56,198 bases of DNA from Rachicladosporium sp. CCFEE 5018 (taxonomy: Eukaryota; Ascomycota; Dothideomycetes; Cladosporiales; Cladosporiaceae), in contig KZ111145.1 in NCBI GenBank assembly GCA_002077045.2, positions 945,115 through 1,001,312 on the forward strand. Direction: 5' to 3'. Position numbers and translations under genes: made by a program. Position 1 is the first letter of the stretch; every line of letters begins with the position of its first letter. Positions 41,081 to 52,506 of the stretch are shown here, in pieces. A model generated the notes under the pieces. That model was not told the DNA's origin, made no database searches, and saw nothing but the letters and a program-made list of their open reading frames with translations.

Positions 41081-41868
41081 ATGTCGCGACCGGGTCCAGT
41101 CAGTCGACGATCCGTCAAGACAGGATACATTGAGACAGTAGGTCGCCAAACATTTCCATACTATCGAGACCACATTTCTTCTCTACTAGCTCAGCATTCC
41201 CGATGTTATCCATTGGTTCACGTGCCTTACTGATACCACGGTAGGAGACGGGCAACTGCATATCACGCAAAGCCCGCATCGAGGGCAAACCACACATCCA
41301 GCTCGGCGGCAAATCAATGATTATGGCAGGCGTGATCCTACGAGGTGATCTTCATCGAAAGCCCGAACCGCCTGCCGACGATGAACGAAGGGACAAGACC
41401 GTCATCACAGCGATATCTATCGGACGGTGAGCGCAGGTCAAGAACCTCCAACACGCTAATAACTTTGGCTAATGCATACCCAGTGGTTGTGTAATCAGCA
41501 CTGGCTGCGTTCTCCATCCACCCTCTCGCATCAGCAAAGATCAGATGACCTTCTTCCCTATACGCATCTCAGACAATGTCTTCATCGGTCCAGACACTCA
41601 CATCTCCGCCGGCACCATTGGCGCGAATTGTCACATTGGCGCTGGGTGTGTGCTATCGCCCTTCAGCTACATTCGGGAAAATTGCAAGATTCTGCCTGGC
41701 ACAGTAGTACCACATTCTATGACCGTACCGCCGGGCTGCGTCGTCGGGGGTAGGCCTGCGAGGATTCTCGGGGATGTAGGCGATGGGTGGGGTCATGGAG
41801 ATGGTGGTGAAGGCGAGGAGTGGATCGAAGGAGGTGATTTGAAACGACTTGTGAAGGCTATCAAGTGA
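41081..41868 (+). CDS. dynactin subunit p25 (DCTN5-like), left-handed beta-helix
   Basis: Rebuilt from three exons: 41081-41137 (MSRPGPVSRRSVKTGYIET), 41245-41426 and 41484-41868. Introns are 41138-41244 (107 nt) and 41427-41483 (57 nt). 207 aa. The order YIETETGNCISRKARIEG, MIMAGVILRGDL and then hexapeptide turns (FFPIRISDNVFIGPDTHISA, IGANCHIGAGCVLSPFSYIR, CKILPGTVVPHSMTVPPG) follows DCTN5 closely. p25 sits at the pointed end of the dynactin Arp1 filament and helps dynein bind early endosomes. The acidic tail is family-typical. The 107-nt first intron is the least certain part. Confidence 0.88.
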
Positions 41869-44800
41869 TCCGCCCGGAGAATCGTAGCTAGACAGGCATC
41901 CGCGTCTACCCCGACGACGACTCTGGCGCTAGCGACTGGCGAAGCACTGAGGAGAAAGTCCCAGGTGGTGAGTGGACGATCGCGGTGGTCACAGCGACTT
42001 GCATGTCGAGCGCGACCTCTTCTCGGTGGGACGCAACATCACCTAACTTCGCGCTCTCGGAGATATTAAGACGCTCCCAGAGGCGCGACCTCATTGCTGA
42101 AGGATCGTTACGCACTACTGCAACAGTTGGGTGTCGATCTATTCTGTTGTCAAGAGCTAGAGGTTGTTGTGCATTTTCATTTCTATGGACACGCTCTCGG
42201 CGACGAAGTAGGCGCAGATAAAACGCTCGTGGTGCGCATGACGGTAGCACAGTGCTTCCCAGCTTTTTGGGAGAGTGAAGTTGGCCTCGGGCATCTTCAC
42301 TCAACGATTATAGGGTAGCTGAGCGATGCATGGATAATGGCAGTCCTGTCGATCTTCTGAGATGCATGCAAGCTATTGATGAACATATGGGACGACATAA
42401 TGCTGGCGAAACAATTTAGCCCTCCTGAACCTCGTATGGTCCTGATCCACTCTGATGTCATCGTCTGGGCGAATGCTCCGCTGGTGATCCAGACAACGGT
42501 GATAGTTCTAAAAGATAGACGTTCTAGATCTGTAGAGCCATCTTGCCGAAACGCAGCGGTGAATCGGCGGTCGACCCTTCCGACATGCAGTTCATGTCGG
42601 TCATTGACAGGGTCAGGTCAGAAGTAGAGCGGCTACGCTGCTGAAAGGTTGTCTGCCATTGACATCTGCAGGGCACATCTGGCCAGATTCTGTTGAGTTC
42701 ACAACTTGTGATGTTAAACTATGACAGGTTCGTGTACGAGGACCTCTGCCAAGGCACCGCGTGTTTCTTCCATCAACGCTCCTATGCTCGGAGATCACTC
42801 CACGTTAACACCAGTCCACGACCTCGTCGACAAAAAGAAGACACGAATCAATTCTCCGAATCTCACCGTGGCGCAGTGAAACATCGAATGCTTAGCTCAG
42901 CCCGCAGTCTTCGGTTCGAGACCAGGGTACAGGCATCGAAACCACGCATTGTGCATTTTTGGCGCGTCCGGACGGGAAGACTCCGAAATGCGTGTGAGAC
43001 ATTGGGCATCGCATCTTTGATCGTGCAGGGCCGGGGTGAGCGGTAAACGCCATATGATCTCGGGTGTTGGGCAAGCGAGATCTGGTGGCAACGGCGCTTT
43101 GCAACGGTGTTCAGCGCAGTACTGCTGAAATGCTGACTCGCAAATTGGAGATTTCGATCATCGCGATAAAGTGGAAGCTATATGGAGACACAAATATACA
43201 GCACACCCCGGATCTGCGACGACGACGACTGGCAAGCGCGTTCCTGTCTTCGGATCTCCTCCGGCAAGTGGACACAAGGAGGTTGCCGATCGCTTGCAAT
43301 AAGGACGTGCTCGCTACAGTATGCCACCCTGCAGTGCTACTCGGTGTTCACAAGGATCAAGCACACCGATTGGACGCTCCTGTAGACGACCTCACGCGAC
43401 TCGTTTCTCGCCCGGAGTGTCTTGGGGCCGTGGTGTGCGCAAGACAAACGTTTCCTAGCCGTTGCGCTAGCAGAGTCAAATACGTCAATGCGGCGGACGG
43501 GAGTGATATGAATCGTGGAGTGCAGATTGATTGAGATACTGACAGCGGAGGATAGATTCACCAACGTCTGCGTGTTCATGCATCATTGCAGCATGAAAGG
43601 TGCGGGAGTGTGTGCAGCTTGCGAGGACTGCGGCAGCATCGCTATAGCTTGCACCTGATCAGCGTCCACGTGGCCAGCCGAAAGCAGATCTCGCCGAGCT
43701 TATTAGCGGCGAAGGCTTGTGATCCACGACTTCCGGCAATGTATGCCCCGCTGTGAGCGTCTGTGCCAAGGGAAAGTGTCACTCTTGACAAGCAGATCTT
43801 GCATGATCTCGACGTTCAACGAAGCCTGGATTGTGACAATGGTGGGAGAGAACGCGAAGACCTTGTTTATTGCGCATGCGGCCCATGGTGATATGGGTAA
43901 TAGGCGTGGTAATTCGAAAAGTAAGCGCATCGGCTTGCTGCTTCGGGGTGTAGATCGGGCAGCGTGTCTTACATTTCGGGGATGGCAGCGCCCAGTAGGG
44001 CAAAGATCGGCGAGCTGGAGAGTACTGTAGCATCTCTGGGTGTGGCTGGTGATTGTGACAAGCAGGTCAGTGTGCGAACGCGTATGATATTGCTGGCCAG
44101 AATCTCAGAAGTCCACCATGGTGAGACATAAGATTCACTCCAGACGAACAATAACATCGATGTTCCAGAAGATGGTCACCGCGGCTATCTCATAACCAGA
44201 TGCACCGCATCTCGATCTACGCCACACGACCACACCACCTCGCGGCCAACTTTTGACTTGCAGCCGTGGTGTCAGAAGTGCAGGAGACGTTCCGAGTGGC
44301 TCAGGGCAGATCGCGATCAAGCCCATCTCAAACACGGCTAAGATTGAACCACGGCTGTCAACGTTGCTTCGACCAACGACCCTGGTGACTTTGCAGCCTG
44401 GCTATACGACGTGGTCGGCGCGTATGGACGTTGATGATATCTCCGTGAACAAGGCTGAGTGGCTTGCACAGCGAATCATGTCCACATTGTGTGCCCTGTC
44501 TGTGCTGCAGGGTTGTAGGGTTGACTAGCTCCTCGATCATCGGAGATTCCTCTCGTGATCCATGCGCGGGCCCACTTTGCCCTCCGTCGATTGTGCGCGT
44601 AGCCAGATCATGCATTCAGACTGAGTCCGAATTCGTGTCGCCACTGTTCATTCTAATGCTACGAGTTCTACAGGAGGCTGAACACACTCTGATTTGCCAT
44701 ATCCTATCTCGACATCGATACGCTACCGATTAAAGAGCCATCTCTCTTCGCCGTTTCAGCTGCTCTGCTTGATCCACGACGCCGGTACTCGTGCAGTCCC

Positions 44801-45147
44801 TTTCAACGCCGCCTCGCCTCGCATCGGTACTTCGATCTGATTCGGATCTTTGTCCGCCGTTGCCTTTGCATCCCGCTATTCGACAACTTCGACTCTCACT
44901 ACTCTACACTTATCTATCGCTACCACTGGACGAACACAGACTGTAGACGAATCGGTCAAAGCATATTGGAGTCATTGCTCTACAGAACAGCACTGCACGC
45001 AACAGTCACGAGCAGCACTGGCACGCCTGCCATCTCGGCATCATCGATACTGCAGACCGCGCCCGCAATCGCGAGACACTTCAGAAATACCGGTACGACG
45101 TCAACACCTGAGATTGGATTGGTCGAGATCGTGCCGCATGCTTCAAG
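41869..45147. other. 3.3-kb gene-poor region upstream of the GATA factor
   Basis: No convincing gene. Frames up to ~155 codons (for example 43064-43534) show no domain, no splice-supported extension and biased shadow composition. The last ~400 bases likely hold the promoter and leader of the NsdD-like gene. Developmental regulators in fungi often have long leaders (inference). Confidence 0.5.
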
Positions 45148-46822
45148 ATGGACTCCACGAGTGTAAAGTAAGTTGCTCGCGTGCTCGCACAACCGTGCCA
45201 TGGTTGCGACAAAGTCAACGCCAGAGGTCCCGCTTCGCAATACACTAACATCCACGTTCAGACCACAATTGCCCTCTGTGGGCTACCTGGACATCGACAA
45301 ACCACACAGAGATGATGATGGCTATCAGAAACAGTACGGAGGCCCGCCACCATCAGCGTTGCGGTCATCCGCACTCCCTAGTCCAACCTACCAATATCCA
45401 AGCGGCCCGCCGCCACCCTATAGCCATCCTGCGCCTCCGCAGCCTAGACGTCTAGACGGCATTCCCACCGCACAACCCGGTGCCCCCACGCCACCTGAGT
45501 CACGGCGCATGAGTGACGAGAAAGAGGCCATCAAACAGGTGGTAAGGCAATCATTGCCATCCATCTCGGAAGCGCTGGGAGTGGACAATCAGTCGCCCTA
45601 TCACGCAAGTCTGCTCAATCAACACACACCCACATCGATGCACGCGCCGGCTGTCAAGCCTCTGGAAAGATCGCCACCATCGCCATCGCGAAGGACGTAT
45701 GCGATGGAGCCACCACAACCGCCTCCCGATCACCATGTCTCTGCGCACTCTCATTACTCGCAATATCGACAGGAGACGCCGGTGAAGGCGACATATCCTC
45801 CGATTGACACCGGACGATCCAGCTATGGCGAGTCGAGACCACCGATGCCACAACACCAGTATTCAAAACCACACTCGCCTCGTATGTCCCGAGAACCGAG
45901 CCAGTACGCGCCGGCACCACCCAGATCGCCTCGAATCGAGCACCACGCACCGCCTTCTGCAAGCATGGCACCCCCTACACCTGCGACATTTGCATACGGA
46001 TACACACCTTATCCTCCCAGGTATGCTCAACCAGTAGCTGCACCTGCACCAGCCGCACCAGGCCCGATTTATCAGCCCTCTTTGTCACACGCAGCACCTT
46101 CAACACCTACGGCTTCATGGGAATCGAAAGGTGCATCTCGTTCCGGAGCACCTGACGAGCGAGCATATGGTGACTCGGTGAAACGGCACTTGGACATGTT
46201 TGATATTGAAGCTGCGCTCACGGATGTAAGTTCTCCTTTATTATCAGTCTGTCGCCCCGGAGCATGCATACTAACACCACAGCAGGTCACACATACAAGC
46301 ACCAGCTTGACCGACTTTTCCCGCCGATATGGCGATCGCCTGCACCACGCTGCACGCTCGGAACCTTCACTGTCAACCCTACCGAGTATCGTGGAAGTGG
46401 AGGACATGATGGCGAAATCACGACTACAGCTTGACGCTCTCACGAAGATTCGGGAAGTCGTGGTCGCTCAGCAGATCGCGTTCGACCAGCAAGCCGCAGA
46501 GCAACAACAGCATCGCCAAAAAGTACAATACTCGGAACCGCCAACTTCTGCCTCGGATATGGATCTGGATGATGTCAAGCTCGGGTTTGCAGGTGCGGAG
46601 GCTAAGAAACGCCGAGGTCGCGCTGCTCCCCCAGGTAGATGCCATAGCTGCAACCGTGCCGAAACCCCGGAATGGAGACGGGGACCCGACGGCGCGAGGA
46701 CGCTGTGCAATGCATGTGGACTGCACTATGCCAAGTTGACTAGGAAGCAGAACAGTGCTGCTAAAAGTGGGATGTCGAACGGGGCGAGTGGCGGCAATCT
46801 GAGACCTAAGGAGGCGATCTAG
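45148..46822 (+). CDS. nsdD: NsdD-like GATA zinc-finger transcription factor
   Basis: Exons 45148-45167 (20 nt, MDSTSVK), 45262-46225 and 46283-46822. Introns are 45168-45261 (94 nt, ACTAACATCC branch) and 46226-46282 (57 nt). 507 aa. A long Pro/Ser/His/Tyr-rich N-terminal region leads to VKRHLDMFDIEAAL and a helical segment (~340-410). The C-terminal finger is Cx2Cx18Cx2C (Cys448, 451, 470, 473), within RGRAAPPGRCHSCNRAETPE and CNACGLHYAKLTRK. A finger at the extreme C-terminus with this exact motif is the hallmark of Aspergillus NsdD, a nuclear activator of sexual development and repressor of conidiation. The second intron is divisible by three and free of stops, with a CAGCAG acceptor. Confidence 0.92.
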
Positions 46823-48093
46823 GCTCGCAATTTGGAAGGGTCAACGACCGCCGATGTTCGCGGGACATATCCTTCTGGCGGCACGATTCGAGGTCGGAGA
46901 TTCAACAGCACCACAGCACTACGCACCAATGGCAAATTGTCAATGAGGGACAGGCGGAGAGAGGCTGAGAGAGACGAAGAGAGTTTACAACTTCACGAAA
47001 CGGGATTTACCATGGAAGATTTTGTCTATTTCGATTCGAACGGCGTTTACGGGTTACTACCGAGACTGGGACGAATGTGAATGATACCTAGCGCCTTTCA
47101 GGGCTGCTCTTGCATGCGGGAAAACGGCGTTCACCAAACTTTATCAGAAGTATTTGCATCCTTATCAGAGGATGTTGTAGGCGAGGGCATAGCGCATATG
47201 ACTGGCTTTTAGGCCAAGGAGAAGAGAAGCTAAGCATTGTATGAGATGAGGAATGGAAAAGGGATGGTGTACATAGACGGGCAAGAAGACTTACTTTGTC
47301 AATGACTTCATGGCATAGCCTTCAGGATGTTCTAGAGAACAATACACGTGACGACCCGATCCTCTTCCATGCTCGACTACGAAAGACATACGACCTCCTC
47401 GTCACGACCTCTCGAGCAAGCCCAGCTACGCGCCGCAGGTCCCAGTCCTCGCAGCGCAGTTGCATCGCATCGCATCGCATCGCTGCCCAACGTCGCACGC
47501 TCCCTCTTCGCCTCGTCTGCAGTGCAACGCAGAAGCGCGTGAACGGGCAGCTTGCAGGGACTTGGACCTGCTGTGCTTGTGCAGTCCGGTTGTGCGCAGG
47601 CACTGTAGGCGATGCGCGGATGCCTGCGGGTCACGGCATGGGTTTGCATTTGCCGATTTTGACAGGCGAGTTGGACGAGGGTGTGCTATTCTCGGGGAAT
47701 GTTGTGCACGACTTAGGGTACGATAGGGAACACAGATGATGGCGGAAGATCTTCAGCGGCTTACGGGGCGGTGGATGAAGGTTTGGGAGAATACTGTTGT
47801 CACCGGAGAGGACTTGAGCTCTCAGTGTGATCGTGGTCGAGCTTGGATATGGCGATGCAGGTCGAGACCGGGCGAGTGCTTAGACGAGGCCCTTGAAGTG
47901 GTACAGAGGCGTTGCAGGTGTGCTACCGTACTGTCAAACTTGGTACCACGCTGGGTCTCGGCAGCTCGAGGCTTGCATTTCCCAATGTAATGATTGTGGG
48001 CTAGCATGAGACTGAATTCAGGACTCGGCGCACTCGCCGAGGGTTGAGAGGGCTCTTCGGTGATATTATCGAGGTTATAGTCATACAGAGCTA
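46823..48093. other. intergenic between convergent genes, with a GCATC microsatellite
   Basis: About 1.27 kb with no gene seen. Four perfect GCATC units lie at 47462-47481. Confidence 0.55.
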
Positions 48094-50301
48094 TCAACTT
48101 CCAACCACATTGATCGTGAGCCCCATATTGGCAATGTCTGCAACAGTGATGCCGCCCATGCCACTCGCAAAGCCGGGCAGAGCGACATCATCACTGTCAT
48201 CGGTACCATCGAGTCCTGCGAGGTTCTTGGTGCCAGCATCGACACCAAGTCCAGTGTATGCATTCACCGCCGGCGGGCGCACCAGCCTCGACTCCCCATA
48301 CTCGTCATTCTCGAACGCCCACCCCAGCTTCCTCACCCGCTTCCATTCCAGTCCAACCTTCACTCTCACCAGGTCGCCAGTCGAGATGGCGTCTTCGAGC
48401 GAATCGTGCCCTCGATCGCCGCCCGTCTGAATATCCCGCTGCAGGTACTTCTTGGTCAGCATCTTCAAGCCGAAGCGGAAAGGTAGACCGCGTGGGTGAG
48501 GGTATAGCAGCATCGTATCGATGACGGTGGGGTGGCAGAGGCGTGTGACGTTCAGGTCATTCTCGATCGCGTGACCGATGAGTGGGGTGGTTGGCGTAAG
48601 GAAGGAGCAGAGGAGCTCGCGGGCTCTCTGTGGCGAGTCCACGACGGGGAGCGGTTTCGGTTTGCTGGGAGTCTGCGTAGGGTCTAGTGCGGGTGGTGGA
48701 TTTGCCAGCCATGTCTCATAGCGAATTGCTTTTGTGAAGTGCTCTGGCCAGACGCCAGAGAAGCGGCTGTTGAGATCGATGATAGTGCCGAGAGGTCGAA
48801 CGAGAATGTCGAGGAGGTCGCCGCCTTCTGGCCACGTGACAGCGGTGAGGCGTACCATCTCGAAGCCGAGCGAAGTGTAACCCATCTCGCAATCGAATGT
48901 CACCGCCTTGACCACGGCTCCTCGCTTGTCCCTTGCCGGATCGAGGTTCTCCCGCGTAGTGATGAACGGCAGAACAGCAGCAAGTCGAGCAGGGCTGTCG
49001 GTCTTGAAGATGTGGTCGTCTCGTTCTCTGCACCCTGGCGACCCAACAGCTTCGTTGCAACAAGGGTGGAACGGATCCTTGCCCCCTGTGTAGTTCTCGA
49101 TCTTGGTCCGCGTTGGGAAGACCTTACGCATGGGATGGAACTTACAGGGACCGTTGGTCGCCAAGATGCCTTCTTCATTGCGATCCGGGAACATCTGGAA
49201 TCGTGATCCGCATCGATCACACTCCTCGTAATTCTTGCTAATCTCGACCGCTTTTGCTGCTTCCTCGGCTTGCTCGACCGTTGGAGGTTCGGGGATATAG
49301 CCATAGGCTTTCAAGGATTTCTGATCTGCGAGCAGGAGTTGAGCAGCCACTTCTACTTCTTGTGATGGTGTCAGTCCAGTCTCCAGCGCTTTCGTCGGCA
49401 GCTTGGCGATGGGAGAAGGCGCATCTTTCCCAAAACTGACAAGCACGATCTCAAGCCAAGGTTCAGGTTTCATCTTGTGGTAGGCAACAATGCGATTCTT
49501 GATCACATTACCGTAGACTTTTGGGTGCTCACGGGCGATCTTCTCCTCTTCATCGAGTGCGAGCTTTATAAGTTCGGAGTCGTCGAGGACGAGTAAGCGC
49601 ATTCGCTCTGGCTCCCATCCACTGATAGCCGTCGTAGCTTTGCTGACCTCTGCGTTGAGTCTGACCATGTCCTTGTGGATGAGTTGCAAGTAGACAGCTC
49701 GTCTCGCATGAGACTCTGGCGCATTTGCCAGCATGCGTGGATTGAGCGACTCCGTCTTTACTGACGCTATGCGCTTTGCTGGAGGGTCGTCTTCGGACGC
49801 TTCGTGACTTCGTTTTCGTGGATTGGTGTTGCTTGGAGGCTCTGCCAAGGATCTTGCCGTCGGTCGAGCTGGAGGAGAGACCTCTCTTAACAGGCTTGAG
49901 GGTAGATTGCCGTTCGCATTTGCTTGACTGCCAGTCACTGTAGAAGGGGTTTGAGCCGGCTTAGACCCTGCATGAGCTGCTTTGCGCAGTCTCGCAGCCT
50001 CGAGATCGGCCTTGATCTTCTCAGCTCTACTAGGCGGCTTCTCGGCGATAGTCTGATACGTTGGTCTGCTGCGCTTAGCCGCAGTTCCATTATTTCCAGT
50101 TGATGATGAAGTCGATTGAGCTGATCCATTGGTCTCGCGTGTAGAGGTCACACCGAAGACGTTACTTGCAGCCTCGTTTGTCCGCTCGGGTTGCTGTGGC
50201 GAGTGACCAAATATGCAACTCGTGAGTGTGCACTTGTCACTCTGCGGACACTCAATCCCCTTGAAGAGATTCGTCGGCGTGAAGACCATCGTGCCGTTCA
50301 C
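48094..50301 (-). CDS. REX3: RNA exonuclease 3 (REX3), DEDDh family
   Basis: 735 aa, intronless. Met 50289 (MVFTPTNLFKGIECP) is an equally good start, as fungal REX3 proteins begin near F..LFK.I.CP. The N-terminal part has a Cys/His cluster (CPQSDKCTLTSCIFGH), a CCCH-like feature of the family, then a disordered stretch. A second Cys region lies at ~395-450 (CDRCGSRFQ, CKFHPM, CCNEAVGSPGC). The exonuclease domain spans ~465-640: FDCEMGYT (Asp470, Glu472), GHAIENDLNV and GHDSLEDA (His632). It trims 3' ends of small stable RNAs such as the MRP RNA in yeast. The Gly/Asp-rich end after ~660 is disordered. Confidence 0.92.
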   Translation of the reverse strand: MNGTMVFTPTNLFKGIECPQSDKCTLTSCIFGHSPQQPERTNEAASNVFGVTSTRETNGSAQSTSSSTGNNGTAAKRSRPTYQTIAEKPPSRAEKIKADLEAARLRKAAHAGSKPAQTPSTVTGSQANANGNLPSSLLREVSPPARPTARSLAEPPSNTNPRKRSHEASEDDPPAKRIASVKTESLNPRMLANAPESHARRAVYLQLIHKDMVRLNAEVSKATTAISGWEPERMRLLVLDDSELIKLALDEEEKIAREHPKVYGNVIKNRIVAYHKMKPEPWLEIVLVSFGKDAPSPIAKLPTKALETGLTPSQEVEVAAQLLLADQKSLKAYGYIPEPPTVEQAEEAAKAVEISKNYEECDRCGSRFQMFPDRNEEGILATNGPCKFHPMRKVFPTRTKIENYTGGKDPFHPCCNEAVGSPGCRERDDHIFKTDSPARLAAVLPFITTRENLDPARDKRGAVVKAVTFDCEMGYTSLGFEMVRLTAVTWPEGGDLLDILVRPLGTIIDLNSRFSGVWPEHFTKAIRYETWLANPPPALDPTQTPSKPKPLPVVDSPQRARELLCSFLTPTTPLIGHAIENDLNVTRLCHPTVIDTMLLYPHPRGLPFRFGLKMLTKKYLQRDIQTGGDRGHDSLEDAISTGDLVRVKVGLEWKRVRKLGWAFENDEYGESRLVRPPAVNAYTGLGVDAGTKNLAGLDGTDDSDDVALPGFASGMGGITVADIANMGLTINVVGS

Positions 50302-51341
50302 CTTAACTCAATTCAGCTCAGAGGATGTTTTCCTCTGCTACGAAGACATCATCATGATTGGAACGATTTGACCTGTGTCGATAATAGCCTGACCTGTGGC
50401 GATGATAGCCTCGCGAAGGTGGTCGTTAACGAGGATCTAATGAGCTATCATCTAGGTGCGCTGACGATTGAGCGTGCAGGAATCAGGTCTGGCGTATAGT
50501 TCAAGTTTGGTCGGATATATGGAAGCGCCGATAGTCTGTGGTGTCGTAAGTAGTCAAGCCTGTTCGACAGCATGTGATGCACGTATATTCGCACGCATGG
50601 TTGCGGAAAGTCAATCGAAACATGTTGGAGGTACCATAGTCGTCACGTGACGTAATATTTCGTTCTCACTTGGTCTATGTAAAATAACAAACTTCAAGAG
50701 CCATCTACCAACAACGCAATATACTACACATTCCGAACACTCTGACCTAGACAGCGAAGCTACGAATTAGCTCAAGATTTGGTCGCTGCTCCCCTGCGCA
50801 TCGGCCCTCTTCCATCGCTCCTCAACACCGTTGACGAGGGAGAGAACGATCATTAGTTATTCCGAAGCCTCAATGAGAGGCATCAGATGGTGACACTCTG
50901 TCCACAGCGTCTGACATCTGATCAATGGCGACCACGTCTCTGGTAGATCATACCGCGCTGCCAAATACCTCAAGATCTTTGCGCTAGTAATGGACGCGTC
51001 GCGCGTCCTTTGAAAGACAAAGCCGCTTCTGCATTTGATCGCTCCCCACAATACCGGAGATGGATGATCTGCTGTCGCGGTATTTTGGATTGATCCACAA
51101 GCGAGTGCTGCTCGCCATCGGGTATCCAGAGTTTTGGACGAGCGAAACCCGTTCGATCATTTCGCATGATTCATAGCATGGTCGGCTCGATATGCGTAGA
51201 GCAGATGAAGGGTAGCCTCCAACGATACCCGGTGGCCAGCCTCCTTTAGCCAGGCTTCATAGACGTGATGATCGTAATGTAGCGATGATGTTCACCAGGC
51301 CTTGTCGTCACTCTCAAGCACCTCACACAAGTTGCGCGCCA
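50302..51341. other. intergenic with short tandem repeat
   Basis: About 1.04 kb between the REX3 start and the 2EXR-like 3' end. No gene recognised. Confidence 0.5.
50370..50411. repeat. two-unit 21-bp tandem repeat
   Basis: Units 50370-50390 and 50391-50411 differ by two substitutions (gacctgtgtcgataat / gacctgtggcgatgat, both ending agcct). It lies ~70-110 bp upstream of the REX3 start. Confidence 0.8.
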
Positions 51342-51977
51342 TCAACCCCCTTCCCTCGCGCTCTTCCACTCCACATACCCCTCTCTAAGCCTCCTCACAA
51401 GGTCCCCCAGTCCCTCCGCCCCGACCTCGCCTCCTCGACCATACAATTGACTCACTTCTGCGACGAGCCTCTCCATCTCCTTCACAATCCACTCCCCATC
51501 CCTCTCCAACCCCTCCGGCTTCCTCACATTACAGACCCACCTCCACGTCTCCCCAACCCTCCACCGTCCACCCTCCCACTGCAAACCCACACCAATAACC
51601 CCTCCACTCCTCCCATCACCCCCCCTCTTCCAAAACCGGACCCATATCTCCAACCTCCCTAACTCCTCAACCCATAGACCGAAACCCCTCAGCCATCTGT
51701 CCCGCTCCTCGCCTTTCTTCCCCTCGCTATGCAGCACGAAGCTGTTCTGTTGATAGAACAATGGTAGCGCTTCCGCGCGGAGCTGCCGCGAGACGCGCGT
51801 TAGGGCAGGCTGCGTGGCTTCGACGTAGTCTTCCCGCTGGTAGGGATCTAGGTGGAAGGTTACGAGCGCCTTTGGAAAGGGAGAGAGGGCTAGAGCGAAG
51901 ATCTGCAGGCGGAGTTCGGGGGGGAGGGTGAGGAGGGAGGGTGGTGGTGAGGTGGGTATGGGGAGGAGGGAGAACAT
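51342..51977 (-). CDS. 2EXR/F-box-like hypothetical protein
   Basis: 211 aa. After a Pro-rich start it has SLLTLPPELRLQIFALALSP (~14-33), then TQPALTRVSRQLRAEALPLF and YQQNSFVL (~55-85). This LPxELRxxIF..AL plus VSRQLRxEALPLFY pair is the signature of the widespread fungal 2EXR/F-box-like family, whose molecular role is unknown. The C-terminal half (~90-211) is Trp/Gly/Arg-rich and has a coiled segment (IVKEMERLVAEVSQLY). The gene stands alone. It is unrelated at sequence level to the F-box cluster in the duplication. Confidence 0.75.
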   Translation of the reverse strand: MFSLLPIPTSPPPSLLTLPPELRLQIFALALSPFPKALVTFHLDPYQREDYVEATQPALTRVSRQLRAEALPLFYQQNSFVLHSEGKKGEERDRWLRGFGLWVEELGRLEIWVRFWKRGGDGRSGGVIGVGLQWEGGRWRVGETWRWVCNVRKPEGLERDGEWIVKEMERLVAEVSQLYGRGGEVGAEGLGDLVRRLREGYVEWKSAREGG

Positions 51978-52506
51978 TGGGGTCCGAGTGTGAGTGGGTG
52001 ATGAGTTTCTGAGGTCGAGACGGGATACAGTCTCTCTGGATTGAGATACAGCGACTACTCAGCAGTGCTTGTCTGCTTGTCGATGCGGATGGACATAAGC
52101 GGAGGTAAGTCCGGCGAGTGCAGCTTTCATGACGGAAGAACGCTCGCGCTGCATCAGAATATGGAAGATAGTACACCTTGGGGATCTGTAGGAATTTGGA
52201 TCAAATGGTTCCAAAGGAGTGACTATATCATACTCGGCCGTAAAAGCTACCTAGTGTAGCAAGACAAAAACAATGCATCCTCCATCGCTCAGAGTAGAGC
52301 AGGAGTCGCTTCAATATGCACATGTAGGACCTCAGTGCTCATGCTCCAGCCATACAGCACATCGCACAGCGATAGCTGCTCATAGCTGGTTGAGCAGAGA
52401 GGTGTAGTAGTAAGGCTCGTGGCCTTCAGTCGCAAGCAAAGCCAATCAGTATCAGGATCCAATAATCCCAAGCAATCCAAGTCGTCCATCTCAATCCCTT
52501 TCTAGC
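51978..52506. other. intergenic, no gene seen
   Basis: 529 bp: promoter of the 2EXR-like gene and 3' flank of the Q-rich gene. Confidence 0.5.

Noticed and set aside
42900..42935. T-arm-like string ggttcgagacc suggesting a tRNA
   Set aside because: Only a four-pair stem forms; no acceptor, D or anticodon arms could be built around it.
43064..43534. 156-codon plus-strand frame
   Set aside because: No recognisable domain, no splice-supported extension, and overlapping shadow frames on the other strand.
47462..47481. CRISPR-like or origin-like repeat
   Set aside because: It is a plain four-unit GCATC microsatellite without spacers.
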